Assembly (NCBI RefSeq): GCF_008831285.2
Contig: NC_045138.2
Location: 21,051,934 to 21,115,933, forward strand
Reading direction: 5' to 3'
DNA from: Nymphaea colorata
Lineage: Eukaryota; Streptophyta; Magnoliopsida; Nymphaeales; Nymphaeaceae
DNA: 64,000 nt
Shown piece after piece: positions 48,781-61,600 of the stretch. The notes under the pieces are model-generated. The model worked only from the letters and a program-made list of their open reading frames with translations, did not search any database and had not been told where the DNA came from. The position numbers and the translations under genes were made by a program. Position 1 is the first letter of the stretch, and each line of letters begins with the position of its first letter.

Positions 48781-51700
48781 TAACTCGAGTTGTTAAACTT
48801 GTCACCAAACACTACCAGTATAAGGGAGAAGGTTTTGATGCAATCACATCTTTTTGTCTTTCCATGGGAGTGGATATCTGTTATTTTATAATTTTATAAG
48901 GAATAAAAAAAAGGAAGAGAGTTATTGTAAAAGAGCCATGGCTCTTGGTGGAAACAATATATATATATATATATATATCTTATATTAATGTTGTGTTCTT
49001 AGACCACATGTTCCTGTACCACGCATTAAGGACATAATGTACCACTTGTAATAAATATTGGGTGATTATGTCAAGCGTTTAGTTTCTGAATCTAAGAACA
49101 ATATCTATAATCACACCACATTTTCCAAAACAAAAATATGGGGTTTTAAGAACTTAATGTCGCATTTGATTCCGATGGATCTAAAGTCCTCGGTGATCTA
49201 TGGTCTTGAGGTCCAAAATTGGATATCAAATCCACTTTTTTTTCATGTAGAGTGGATTTGAGATCCACGTTGGTGGTGGATGCTGAAATCCGGAGTTTGC
49301 ATGGATTTCAGATCTCTTTGGATCTGAGATCTAGTGGGTAATCGGACGCAGCCTATGTGTTTTAGGGGTATGTATTCCAAGAACACAATGTTCTTCTTCT
49401 TATCAAACACTCTCGTGGACGGTCAAGCAAAATGCAACTTTCATCCTGAAATTTTTGAAGCTAGAATAACACTAGAAGGTCGGTCAAGCAATTAATTTGT
49501 TGGAAGCCCCATGGAAGTTGTGATAAACATGGTAATTGACAAAGTTGTTTTTTCTTGAATTAGAAAATAAAAAATTAATAAAAAATTGGTGAAAATAAAA
49601 TAAATCAGAAAATAATAAGAAAACAGGAAAAAAAGCGATAAAAAGAATGTTTTAATAGTGGCAAAATGATGAAAAATAATTTATAAGTTTAAGTTCAAAC
49701 TTGAATAAATGACAATATTAACATTTTAAAAAAATAAAAAAAAACTAGAAAATAAGAAGAAAAAGCACAATAAAGATATTTGGGCTTTTTTCAAAATATC
49801 ACACTTTTTTATTTTTCTTGTTTTCTTATTAGTATCACAATATCTGTGATAGTAATGCCAACAAGTGCCATTCCAATTATAAATTGAAACTCCTGCAGAA
49901 ACTGAGGCAAAAAAGCATGATCCCATCAATTTTGGCTTAAGATTGAAGAACTTCTTAGTCCGGCATAGAGCGGTCCAACTATTTTTTTCTTCTAAATTTT
50001 GTACACTACAGTCAAACAACATCCAAATATTTTTTTTTTCAACTCTCTAAACCCCCCTTTTAATAACTTCATATTCAAAGAAATAAATAATAATAATTCT
50101 TTTTCCAAATCTTACTGGGGAGTCTACAAAAAGTTTTTTACAAACTTTAAAAAGGAGGAAAAGGAACTCCTAACTTCTTTTTTAACCCACTTGGCATGAT
50201 ATTTTAGCATTATCTATAAACAGAAACCCGCTTAACCCATATATCTTAGCCCTTAATCTCATAATTCCACTAATCACTATTTCATATCCTCCTTGAATTT
50301 TGTCAAAAATAAGGCGAAAAATGTTATTTTTTTGAATTTTTTTATTTTATTTTTTAAGTACCCTCCTTCACATTTCCAAAAGAAAACTTAAAATTAAAGA
50401 AATAAGATGGTGGATTCAAAAGCTCCAATCCATGTATATAATTAGGGAACTGAGAACAGGGCGCGTGACTTCTCAAATTATATGCAAAAGGTTTATAGCC
50501 CACAAAGGTAGGGCATCTACTTCTCAATTCCTCATAACTTGATAAGAGCTAGATATCCTAAAGCTGCTAAAATCCCTCTTCCTTTCCTTTTATTAGGTTC
50601 AGGGCTCCTTTAAGACTTAAGTGGATAGTAATGCACCTGTCAACTAAAATGTCGTGCACCAATTGTTTGCATTTCAGAAAAATAATACCCACAAAAATCG
50701 AATTAATGGCTCAACTTTAACTGCTGTGACAATCCAACCAGCCCGCAGCTCGAAGTTACCAATGTGATAAGGGTTGGCCAAGCATTTTCACAAACACACT
50801 AATTTTTGTCTTCGAGAAGAAGCAAAGCGAAGAAGGGATCAGTTCTTTCAGATAATCAAGCATGACCTTGACTAGGAACACCAATTTATATACACATACA
50901 TACACACACACACACACACTGGCATTCTCGCTCTCAAACACGCTTGTCACAAACAGATGAAGATATATATATATATATATATAAAAGTTCCCACTTTTCT
51001 TCCATCTGATCACAATAGTGAATCAAGTATGGAGCTTGGACGCAGAAGTAGGTCCGGTTTTCCAAGACTTGGGTTCAGTTGGGGTGGTAATTAACAAACT
51101 GATCAGCGAATTCATTGTGCTTGTATTGGGCTCGGCTCCAATAGATCCAGCCGATCCAGCTTGATTTGAGCCAGCTAGTGGGAGATTGTAATTTATAATG
51201 AGCTCCAGGATTCCTTGTGTTACATATTTTGTTCCCTCTCTTTTTTTTAAAGGAAGGGTCAAGCATCTTTAAAATACAATATGAACCACTTCTCATAGGG
51301 ACTATTTTTAGCTATTTTTCAAATATGTTTTATTTCGGGTGAAAAGGAGATTAATCCCACCGCTCGACCTTTCACAACACCGCGGGTTAATGTCATGAGA
51401 GATCGAAACAGAACCGGGTTGATGTCATGAGAGATCGAAACGAAGACTGGCCACCTACCAACCCCTGCCGTGGCCGTTGCACAATTCTCCTTTTCTCAAA
51501 AATTACATCAATGTGTTTTTTCCAATAAAAATAGTTGCAAAAATATGGTACCCATATTAAAAAAAAATGCTTTTACCGTCTCCTTCTTGTTTTGGCTGAT
51601 ATTGTAGCCTCTTTGTCGAATGATAAGTTTTGATGAAACGAGCAAAGGCCTAATTAGACCTGGGCATCGGGCTGGCCTGATGTCCGAAACCCGAGTTCCT

Positions 51701-53478
51701 GTCCAATGCTCGAAACTCGAGCTCGGGCTTGGGCTTGATGCCTAAACCTGAGCTTGGGCCCGACCTGGTTACAATAAAAAATATTTTTAAAATATCAAAT
51801 AAAATTTTTAAATATAAAATACATAATATATATTATTAATAAAATAAAAATAATCTTTAAATTTATGGGGCCCAGTCGGCCCTAACTCTAGGATTAATGC
51901 TACTTTGATCAATTCAATTGCTATATAGTTGTAGTGTATTAGATCAGCTGCTTGCTGTGTTGTGATGTAAATGGTTCATATTGGTGTGTTATCACCACAA
52001 ATTGTTTAAGCTTAAATGTGATTGCAGTAATTTCAATTATTTTTACAGTAATTCAATTATGATTTCAGTCCGACCTTATTTAGCACCGCGCGTGCGCATG
52101 CAAACCTCAATTTTGCTTTTAGTCCAAACTTTGTGTCGAAATTTTTTTAAAAATATTTTTTTAAATCCATAACACTCATCTAACCCTTGATCTGAGCCTT
52201 AGGCATCAATTGGAACACGTTCTCGACCAAGTGAACCCAATCCAGGTCTACAACGTGTCCAAAACCTTTCAAATTAAAACTGAAGCCATTTAACAAAAGG
52301 AAAACATTTTACCCTTTAAAAAATATGCATTTAAAAAAATAAAAATTAAATTCTTTTAAGTGGACCCAAGGGGGCCAAGGCGCCCGAAACCCCCTTCATG
52401 GCCCAAAAATGAGCCAATAGAGGGGAGATGTGCCCTCGCCATGCATCTGGCTGAGCAGTGCATGGCTCTCTGGCCTAGGGGCGCGGACGCCCTAGTGCTA
52501 TCGTAATATGTGTTGCTTCACATGATCGAGAAAACACTTGGAATTCACATGAAAATCTTATTACATTAAAAAAAATAATAATTTTTGAGTTTTGACTCCA
52601 AAATTTCATATACATACCCTTAAAATATTCTCTCATGGGTATAAGCTAACCCTTGGAAAACTTCTAGAGTTCTTTTATTTGAGATTTTGTAAGTTCTTCT
52701 CTTACTTCTCCCGAATTCTCTTCTTCTTCGAGAGCAAGTTTTTTTTTTCAACTTATTCGAAGCAGATTGAAACCTTTTGGAGAGATATCCTCATCACTTT
52801 GGGCGCTCACTTGGAGCACATTGGAATCATTTTCTAACTGGTTTATTTAGAAGTATGTAGTCAAATACCTCAATCATCTTTTATTTTCTTTCTCCCTTCT
52901 TCATCTCTCCATGGCAATATAAGGTAGTTCTAGAATCTCCTCTATGGAATCAAGAGCTGTTCTTAAGTGCACCAGAAGCATGATCAAAGTGAAATAAAAC
53001 TTCTTTTTTCTTTCTAAGATTGATATGCATTCATTTCTTTGCTTATTAAATGTGTGCATTATTTATCCTTGAAATAATGTCTATGCATAGTTGATTGATT
53101 TAACAATTAATATGTGCATAATCAGTAACAACAAATGTTTAAGTTGGGATTTCTTTGTTATTATGTTGATTTTAAAGGTTTTATCCAACCCGGAAAAACC
53201 CTTAGGAATGCATACATGTTAAAATGCATCTTCATGATATTCTTACATTTAACATTTCTCTTAATCACCTGATTAAAGATCCCAGTATAGTTTTGTTACA
53301 TTATTAACTTTTTATTTTATGTATGTTTGTTTTTCTCCCATAGTGGGAGAAATAAGTTCTTTTGATAGATGAAATAATTATTTTTTTTCTAAAGTCCAAA
53401 TGCTTCAAATTATCTATTGATTTTAACTTTTTACACACACATATGTGCATGAACCCTCTCTCTCACTCACTCTTTTGA
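48781..53478. other. Intergenic
   Basis: No gene is supported. The stretch holds a (AT)n at 48,957-48,979, dispersed repeat text at 49,160-49,350, (CA)/(TA) tracts at 50,890-50,990, a 36-bp tandem duplication at 51,384-51,441 (GTCATGAGAGATCGAAAC), and a GC-ended repeat at 51,655-51,895 like that at 4569. Confidence 0.5.
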
Positions 53479-54333
53479 TAAGGCTGGGCGTCGGGCCGGG
53501 CCGGGCCGGGTTTGGGCCGGGAAAATCTCGGCCCGGGCCCAACAGGCCGGCCCAGCAGCAGGCCCGATCGGCCTGACTACCTCCCCGCTTCCCCCCTTCC
53601 CGTCTCCCTCCCCCTTCCCCTTCCCCTTCCCGTCTCCCTCCCCCGTCCCCTTCCCCCCTTCTGGTCTCCCTCCCCCTTCCCGTTCCCTCCTTCCCGTCTA
53701 CCTCCTTCCCGTCTCCCTCCCGCCAGTACGTACTCCATGAGCGCCGCCGCCTCTATCTGACCAGGGTGGTGCTTCAGCCGGTGCGTCAGCGGGTCGGCGA
53801 ACTCCGGCTTCCCCTGATCACCTCGCAGAACATGGCGGACAGCAGCTCCGCCAGCACCGCTACCACGTTCGCGTCGTAGCACACCAGGCACGCCATCGCC
53901 GCCCCTATGGACGTGCCACTGACGATGGCCAACCCTTCCTTGGGCTGCAGCTCGAACCTCTCCTCCACTGGGTCACCGGATGCCGTGACAATCGCGACGA
54001 AGCCGGGCTGGGAGATGGGAGGGGGAGGCCGGAGGGAAGGGGAAGTCCGGCGGTGGCTCCTGCGCCCCATCTCCCTCTTTCTCCTCCTCTCCGCTCCCTG
54101 CTGAAGTCCGGCGGTGGCTCCTATGCTCCGAGAGGGGGAGTCAGGCCATCGGGCATTGGCACGCCAAACGAGCCGAGCTGGGCCTCATTTTGGGTGGACC
54201 GGCTCGGCTCGACCCGGCTCGGCCCGGCAATATTACGGGCCGGGCTCGGGCCCGGGCTTCAGGCCTGACGGGCCGACCCGAGCCGAGGAAAACCTGGCCG
54301 GGCCGGGCCGGCCCGGCCTGATACCCACCCCTA
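53479..54333. mobile_element. hAT-like element carrying a captured PAL fragment
   Basis: An 855-bp, very GC-rich element in AT-rich DNA. Ends: TAAGGCTGGGCGTCGGGCC and, inverted, TAGGGGTGGGTATCAGGCC, followed by CGGGCC-rich subterminal repeats. It is flanked by an exact 8-bp duplication TCTTTTGA (53,471-53,478 and 54,334-54,341), as hAT elements make. Inside are a piece of a phenylalanine ammonia-lyase gene (53,715-53,956), CCCTTCC-type low-complexity DNA (53,580-53,715), and a short duplicated GAAGTCCGGCGGTGGCTCCT (54,040 and 54,104). No transposase. It is a non-autonomous 'Pack-type' element. Confidence 0.85.
53715..53956 (-). pseudogene. Phenylalanine ammonia-lyase (PAL) gene fragment
   Basis: On the minus strand the frame reads [20 protein letters not shown], then [21 protein letters not shown], then shifts by one missing base near 53,817 and continues [20 protein letters not shown] and [10 protein letters not shown]. 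This is the interior of PAL, which turns phenylalanine into cinnamate. About 80 of some 700 residues are present and no start, so it cannot encode an enzyme. The wording ([17 protein letters not shown]) is closer to the PAL type with a CYDAN motif than to the common VLFEAN type. The donor gene is not in this window. Confidence 0.88.
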
Positions 54334-54373
54334 TCTTTTGATTTACATATCTTCTGTTATAAGTTTTCGCATA

Positions 54374-54374
54374 T

Positions 54375-54446
<72 letters not shown>
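54374..54446. repeat. (AC)n(AT)n microsatellite
   Basis: About 17 AC units followed by about 18 AT units. Confidence 0.92.
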
Positions 54447-54448
<2 letters not shown>

Positions 54449-54896
54449 TTTTGTTAAAATATTGTTTTCTTTTTAACATCACTTTTTTTCTCTTGGTTTA
54501 AAATCATTTTTACTCTTCGTTTTTCTTTTATTTATCCAAATATTTCCTTTCTAAGACCTCAAATTTTAATTTTAATTTTTCAACTTTATTAAGACAAAAA
54601 ATAAAATAGTGACCCAATGTTAGAATCATGTTGTTGGTTTACAATTTCATTCTAATTTCAAAACTTTTTTTTTAATTACACGAATATTTAAATAAAATGA
54701 TAAAAAATATGTAAATAAGTGTAAAAAATTTAAGTGTATATGTAATATGATAATAGGAATACTCTTAGAGGTATGTTACGATAGAAATGAACGATTTCTT
54801 TCAATCATATATAATCAATGCATACACATTCACTTCACAAATCATCAAAAGCACTTCTTTAAGTGAATTTAAGATAGAGCTCTAGATATAAAAAAC

Positions 54897-55083
54897 AATC
54901 TTTATAAATATCATTTGAAATTTTTTGAAAATTAGTGTGAGTATTTTTGAAGATTTTTTTTACAATTAATTTAGTGTTTCCTTAGTTCAAGATCCTAAGG
55001 AAACACTAAATTGATTCTAAAAAAAATCTTTAAAAATATTCAGACTAATTTTTAAAAATTTTTAAATGATATTCATAAAGATT
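54897..55083. repeat. Long hairpin: two 89-bp inverted arms with a 9-bp loop
   Basis: Left arm 54,897-54,985 and right arm 54,995-55,083 are inverted copies that differ at about 9 of 88 aligned positions, with loop TTCAAGATC. The arm tips are TTTAGTGTTTCCTTAG. The arms are AT-rich and non-coding. It could be a foldback MITE or the template of a hairpin RNA. Confidence 0.88.
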
Positions 55084-56578
55084 TCTTGATTTGACAGCCT
55101 CTCAAAATGGCTTGACTACTCATCTTGAAAATATTAAGGATAGAGGTTGTTCCGTATCCGTCTAAAACTAAGTATCTAATCTCTAATAAAGATAGTGGCA
55201 CTACCCCTAGCTTTACTTCAAGTATATCATATCTACTAGTTTTATTGCCTTTCATTAACCATGATTGTTAGGTCCATTTAAGTATTAATAATTATCAAAT
55301 AAGTACATATTCATTTTTTTAAACGGCAATTTAAATTTAGTGCTCTCTAACTTTAACTAAAATACCAAGTAAATTGTCTTTTTGTCTATGTAAAAGTGTT
55401 GAACACTTTGAATTTCTTAAGAAAATACCTTATGAGGAATAAAACAACCACATGACAAGACTCTCACCTAGGGATTTGGCCCCAATTAGATTTTATATAA
55501 TTCAAAAAGTTACATGTAAAATTTATAAATTTAGTTTAATTTATATAAAAATTTTTAAAAATTATATTTCGGCCCCTAGGAAGAAAAGTTCGTGGCTCCG
55601 CTCGCCTGGAGTTCATGTTGAAGTAGTTGTGTATAATTTTGAGCTGGAAGAACTGCTATCATGTTATTTTTATCGCAATCCAATGAGCTGTTACTCTCAT
55701 ATCAAAGATTGTGAGAGATTTTTAAGAGCTTACTAGAAAGATTTGGGCAACAGCCAGAAAGTGGATTGAGATTGAACAAAGCGTAATGCACAATTTTATT
55801 TTATTTTACTAATATTTAATTTCTTCAAGCATAAAGGGGACTTTATAATTTAAGACGCTCTTAAGCATTGACTTTTGAGCCTAAAAATACCAACTAAAAA
55901 AGATTTTTAGATTTACTATTTGGTTCTTAATTGTAGAACTCAGGTTGGATGCAGCTATTTAGCCAAATGACGCTATTACGCATGAGGTAAGAGCATGTAC
56001 TGCGAGTATATACCATTTTTTAACGGAGATTTTTATTGAGGGCTTAACTTTTTGTCTACACTTCAGAAAAAGTCCTCAAGTTTCTGATTTTCTTGACAGT
56101 CCTTTATGTTTCACTGATAATTATTAAATAAGTGCTCGCTTTTAGGGCCGCATAAGAGCTGTTTTTCACAGAAAACTCGAGATAAACTTTGACTTGAACT
56201 CGAGTTGAGCTCCATACAATAAGCTCGTGCTCGACTCAATGGTATAATGTCGAGGTTGAACTCGATTCGTTTAACTCATTTAACTCGTTTTTTCTTAAGC
56301 ATGTCGTGTTTCTTTAACTCGTTTCCAGTTTGACTATTTTCTCTTTATAATTCAACATCTATTGTGTAGTGTAGAGAAATCGAGTTTAAGTGAGTCGAGT
56401 TCTTATAACTCGAACTTGACCCGTTTAACATTTCAAGCATACATTGGAACTCGATCTTGAACGAGTAGAGCTCAAGTAGAATTTAGAAGGGTGAATTCGA
56501 GCTCGAGCTGACTCGACTTGCTGTGCAACCTTACTCACTTTGATCATTTTGGTTAAAAAATGTGCAGTGAGAGAGCTA

Positions 56579-56579
<1 letters not shown>
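55084..56579. other. Intergenic with a MITE-like segment
   Basis: At about 56,150-56,530 lies GAGTTGAGCTC / CTCGAGCTGACTCG text like the 7875 element, but its ends are not clean. No gene is supported. Confidence 0.5.

Positions 56580-56670
<91 letters not shown>
56580..56670. repeat. (AT)n(TG)n microsatellite
   Basis: An AT run of about 82 bp followed by a few TG units. Confidence 0.95.
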
Positions 56671-57990
56671 ATGTTAATTTCTCAAAAAATTTAAGAGCAA
56701 TTCTGTTATTTTAGATATTAAAAAGAATTCAAAAGTCAATATAAATTTAAAGATTCAAAAATCGATGAGGGGGTGCACCTAGACACCAAGTCCTCAAATA
56801 ATGCTATCTTTTTCCTTGACCAGAGGTTGAGTAAGCAAGTGCTTTTCTTCCCCATCCCCATGAAAACATATCAACAAGTGGGTTCCATCAGCACATTATT
56901 TTGTTGTTATTGGATAGGAGGATGCTGGGATACTCTGTCCTCAGGGCGTGTTCCTTAGACTAAGGATCTCAAATCCTTCGGGATCTTAAATCCATAGATT
57001 TTATGTCCCACCTCTCCCATTCGATCCCAAATCAGAGGTTTTTAAAGGGAAATATAAATTTAAGATCCATGTTTTTCAATCATATGGAGATTCGCTGTTC
57101 GTTTAAACAGTGGATGAATCACAGGGGATCTCGGATCCATGGGCAAGCAAACACCAACAAGAGTAGTGTTAGTGTTTGCATCTTCTGCTACTGTTGCAGC
57201 TAGGATTGTTCATGCAGGTGGTGAGAGAAGACAAGTGGTTAAGACATGGTTCCTGTGATTTTGGCTGTCATTTCCATTTAGGAGAAGAAAAATAGAAGTT
57301 TTTTCTAATCTATTCCTGAATTATAGGCAATTGATGAATTAAGGCCTGCCTTACTGCTATTGACAAATCGAGTCTTCCCTTTCTTATATTTTTAGAATTA
57401 ACTAATATCAACTAAAGCTAGTTTTTTTTAAAAAAATAAAAGTATGGCAACATATAACTATATATATAAAAGCCTGAGCTCAATTTTTACATACGGCTCG
57501 TTTTCTAAACAGAAAAACTTACTGAATATTTCTAGGTAAAATTTAGTACCATAGTTTTATCATAATATCGAAGTCCATGGGTGGCATATGTGTCTTGGTG
57601 AATATACATAAAACATAGCTGTGTATACATATATTTAAAATACCAAATTTGGAAAACAAAAAAAAATATTGAGATCTTATTCATGAAAGAAATAAAAAAT
57701 CAGAAGTTTTAAGTTTTCTTGAGTTATAAATTCTGTTTTATAGACTAAATAGTTGGACAATATTTATATAATAAAGCTTTTGAAAATATCGTCAAAACAC
57801 CGGGCATCCCAAACTTAAATTAAAAATTATCTTAAAACTGTAAAAACGAACATGGAAAAAGAAGTTCAAAGTGTCAATTGCTTATAAATCGGGGACGGAT
57901 AAAAAAATAACGCTGTTTTCTTGGGGCCTCCCTGGTTTTTTATCGCCGGGAAAAACTGACGTATCTGTGAACGTTATTTTTATGTTAAAG
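56671..57990. other. Intergenic
   Basis: No gene is supported. Dispersed repeat text at 56,960-57,150 (GGATCTCAAATCC, GGATCTCGGATCC) matches other places in the window. Confidence 0.5.
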
Positions 57991-58490
57991 AATTGGGGGA
58001 TGACGTTGGCGCGTGCGTAAGCGAAGCTCCCCCTTGCAGGAATCGTTGACCTTCCGATCCCTTCATTTGGCCGCTGCGAGTTAGAAAGGGACGGAGGAAA
58101 CCGGTCCGAGTCGCGCGCGACCGAACCCACTGTGCGGGGTTGGCTCAGGCACGAGGCCGAGCCCCAGTCCGAGACAGCACTGGGAGGTCTCGCCCCCACC
58201 CGACTCATTCCTAGGGCACGATCGCAGCGGTACGTTTCCCGATCGGACGGCCGATTCGGCGGGCTCATCAAGGAGTATATGAGGGCCGGGCTCAGGCAAC
58301 CGTTTGGTTGGCATTCTACAGCCATCTCCGCCGCGCGTCGCCATTCGCCGGCGTCGGATTCCTCCACCCAGAAGCCCTTTCACCCTCCAGTCTCCGGGAC
58401 CGAAGAGGGCCTCGACACTCGACGCCACCTACTCTTCTTTTATCCTCTTTGCCATTCTCGCTCTCCCTTTCTTTAGGGTTCTGAAGTTTC
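57991..58490 (+). promoter_or_regulatory. GC-rich promoter/leader region of the SHM gene
   Basis: Base composition rises sharply compared with the AT-rich flank and continues into the SHM exon. Short open frames on both strands here have no family features. Core promoter elements could not be fixed. Confidence 0.45.
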
Positions 58491-58586
58491 ATGGAGACGG
58501 CCAACGCCTCCTTCCGTGAATTTCGCTGCCGGTGTTGCCGTTTCCTCCGCTGCTATTGTTGCTGCTACTGCTGTCCGTCTGATTGA
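58491..58586 (+). CDS. Possible upstream ORF, Cys-rich, 31 residues
   Basis: ATG 58,491 opens METANASFREFRCRCCRF and continues with a run of Cys and Tyr to TGA at 58,584. Ten of 31 residues are Cys because the DNA has an imperfect (TGC/TGT)n stretch. It ends 105 nt before the SHM start. Whether it is in the mature leader is unknown, and its composition could be a by-product of the triplet repeat. Confidence 0.35.
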   Translation: METANASFREFRCRCCRFLRCYCCCYCCPSD

Positions 58587-58691
58587 AGCCTCGGAGGCGC
58601 GGGAAAGAAAGGAAGGAGGAGAGGGGTCGAGGGGAGTAGTAAGAACTTCATCTTTGGTGTTTGTTTAGGGTTTGAAATTTAGGAGTTTGCG

Positions 58692-61600
58692 ATGGATCTG
58701 TCGGAATCGCAGTCGAGTCTGTCGCTGGGGTTCCGGCAGCTGAGCCCGCCGCCTCGGACGCCGATCACAGACGACTCGATATCGCTGCAGCTCGATTCTG
58801 GATTCAGCGACTGCGGAAATGCCCGGCGGATTCCCCTTCAGCTGCTCGACCAGCCCGAGCACACGGAGAGTAGGGCCGACTCCAACCAGGACCGGGACAA
58901 GGAGGAGTTTAGCATCCTCGGGTACACCATGCGCCTGAAGCGCCGGAAGGAGGCGGAGCCGTCTCCCCCTCGTCCGCCGGTTCCAGCGTTCTTGCGGCCG
59001 GATTCGGGGTGCTCGAGCTCCGCGTCGACGAGCAAGCAGGGGATGGTGCAGATGGAGGCGAGGCGGGCAGCTGTGAGGGCGTGGGCTAACCAGCCGCTCT
59101 CGGCTGCCGACGCCGACGTCTGGGAGATCATGGAGAAGGAGAAGGAGCGACAGTTCAGGGGTATTGAGCTAATCGCGTCGGAGAATTTCGTGTGCAGGGG
59201 CGTGCTCGAGGCTCTTGGGAGCCACCTGACCAACAAGTACTCGGAAGGATTGCCTGGGGCGAGATACTACATAGGCAACCAATACATCGATCAGATCGAA
59301 TTGCTTTGCCAGAAGCGGGCGCTGGCAGCTTTTCATCTCGATCCTGAGAAGTGGGGAGTGAACGTGCAACCGTACTCCTGCACCTCGGCTAATTTCGCCG
59401 TTTACACGGGCCTTCTTCTTCCCAAGGATCGGATTATGGGCCTGGATTCACCGTCTGGTGGGCATCTGAGTCATGGCTATTATACGCCGAGTGGGAAGAA
59501 AGTTTCTGGTGCGTCAATCTTCTTCGAGAGCCTGCCGTATAAGGTGAACCTCCAGACGGGATATATCGACTACGAGAAATTGGAAGAGAAGGCGCTTGAC
59601 TTTCGGCCCAAGATATTAATATGTGGTGGAAGCTCATACCCACGAGAATGGGATTATTCACGTTTCCGGCAGATTGCTGATAAATGTGGAGCTGTATTAA
59701 TGTGCGACATGGCACAGATCGGTGGTCTTATAGCTGCCAAGGTATGAAATTATGTTGAAATTCTGGTACAAGCTGTTGATTTCGTTGGTTTTATTGTGTT
59801 TCTGAGCTCAATCCACTATTTCAACCCCAATTTTTGCTGTGCGGAATCAATTTCTAGGTATGAGCCTTGCCTGGTATTTTCTTCTGTACTTCGATAATCC
59901 ATTTCTTTGATTGGTGAAATCTTCATTATAAATTGGGAAGCATGTGGCAACTCCATCTTGTGCGGATGTTTTAGCTATTGACGATGCTTCGTGTATACAG
60001 TCGGTTATCATAATTATACATAAGAAAGTCTGGCGTTTGAACTTTTACATAGATAAACTGCTAGGATTTAGTTTGTGAATTGTGATAGTATTAGGCACTG
60101 ACGTTGGGGTAAACTTGTCCCATTAGCATTCCGAGTCCATCCCACGAAAGAGATGAATTGGAAAAAGGAAAATTGTATTTATCTCTAGTGAAAAACAAAC
60201 AATTATCTATAGATTAATTGCCAAAGGAATGTAGTGCGATCTAGCCATTTAAAATACTGAATCTGAAGCTGTGACTACTATAGCAGTACACGTAGATCTT
60301 GCACTGCTTTCTCATCGGTGTAATCCATAGTATGGAGTTGCACAGTTACAAAATGCCAAACCCTTAGAGCACTTCTGATTTTTCTTATCCTTACTGTACT
60401 AATGGCAATTGAACACATAGCGAGGAAGTTCTTCACCACCGTACATCTTTGTATACCTGAAACTGGATGCAAAAAGTCTGTGGGAAGAGGTCCAACTTTC
60501 TTCACCCATTTTTTGGGTGCAATTACTAAATGCACTGGGGGAAGCAATTTGTGGAGAATCTTAATATCTTATATGCCCCTAAGATCGGATTACCTTGTTT
60601 CTCTGGTGTTGGTCTGCTGGTACTTCTTTCATAGGGGTGAGTTTCCTTCTTCTCTTTCCATTTCTTTTCCAGATCTGCAATTTTTAGGTGTCTATACATC
60701 ATGAAAATTAAAAGAAGGGGATTACATCTCAAACCAACCACTGATAGCATAGCAGGTGAATGTTGAGCATGGTAGGTGAGTGTTGATGTGTCCGGCAAAG
60801 CTATTTGTGATTGATGCTGCTTAGAATAATTTGCCTGATCATGTTTAGATCAACTCTAGTAGCTTTCTGCATAGAAACAGACAAAAGAATCTGTTTTGTA
60901 GGATAAGAATTGAGCACTCCATGCTTTGATTTTGTGGTCTGGTTACAAGTGAAATGGGAACACTTGCTAATGCGACATGTCCTACATCTCTGAGATAATC
61001 AGAATCGGTAGAATTTGTAGGGCACAGGTTACTCAGCAATCTTTCTACGATCCATTTTAATGAGAATCTGTAGGGAGCTTTATTCGCATCTTGCACTTAT
61101 TGTGTTCCATGTGAAAATCCTCACCAGCTCTATTTGCAGACACTCAATATTATTCTCGAATCTCCTCTTGTCATCATATGGTCCCATGGCAAGTTCTTTT
61201 GTCTTCTTGGTGTTCTTGGAACTAGACAAACTTTTGTAAACATCAAATGGTTTAGCTTGTATCAGACATCATTGTTATGATCCATATGATCCTTGCTGTT
61301 AGATCTTTTTTCTTTGTTCAATGTGCATGTGGCTCACAGATGTGCATGCACAAGAAACTGATTTGGTCTAGTTTTTTCTTTTTCAATTGTTTATGATATG
61401 GTTTACTGAAACCTTGGTTGATGTCTGAAGTTCATTGAACTGAATCCTTTATTGGTAGTGTTCTTTTTTCCTTTTTTTTCTTCTTCTTTTTGGCTTGAGT
61501 ATCTTGAGTAAGTCTGATTTTTAGTTCCTCTTTGGTTCTTTTTCCTAAAGTTGCAGCTTATAGTTTCTTGCACTAATTAGCTCACTGGCACACTGCCTAC

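Noticed and set aside
57882-58476. Overlapping frames on both strands upstream of SHM
   Set aside because: They lie in the GC-rich promoter/leader; no domain, signal or homologue was recognised.
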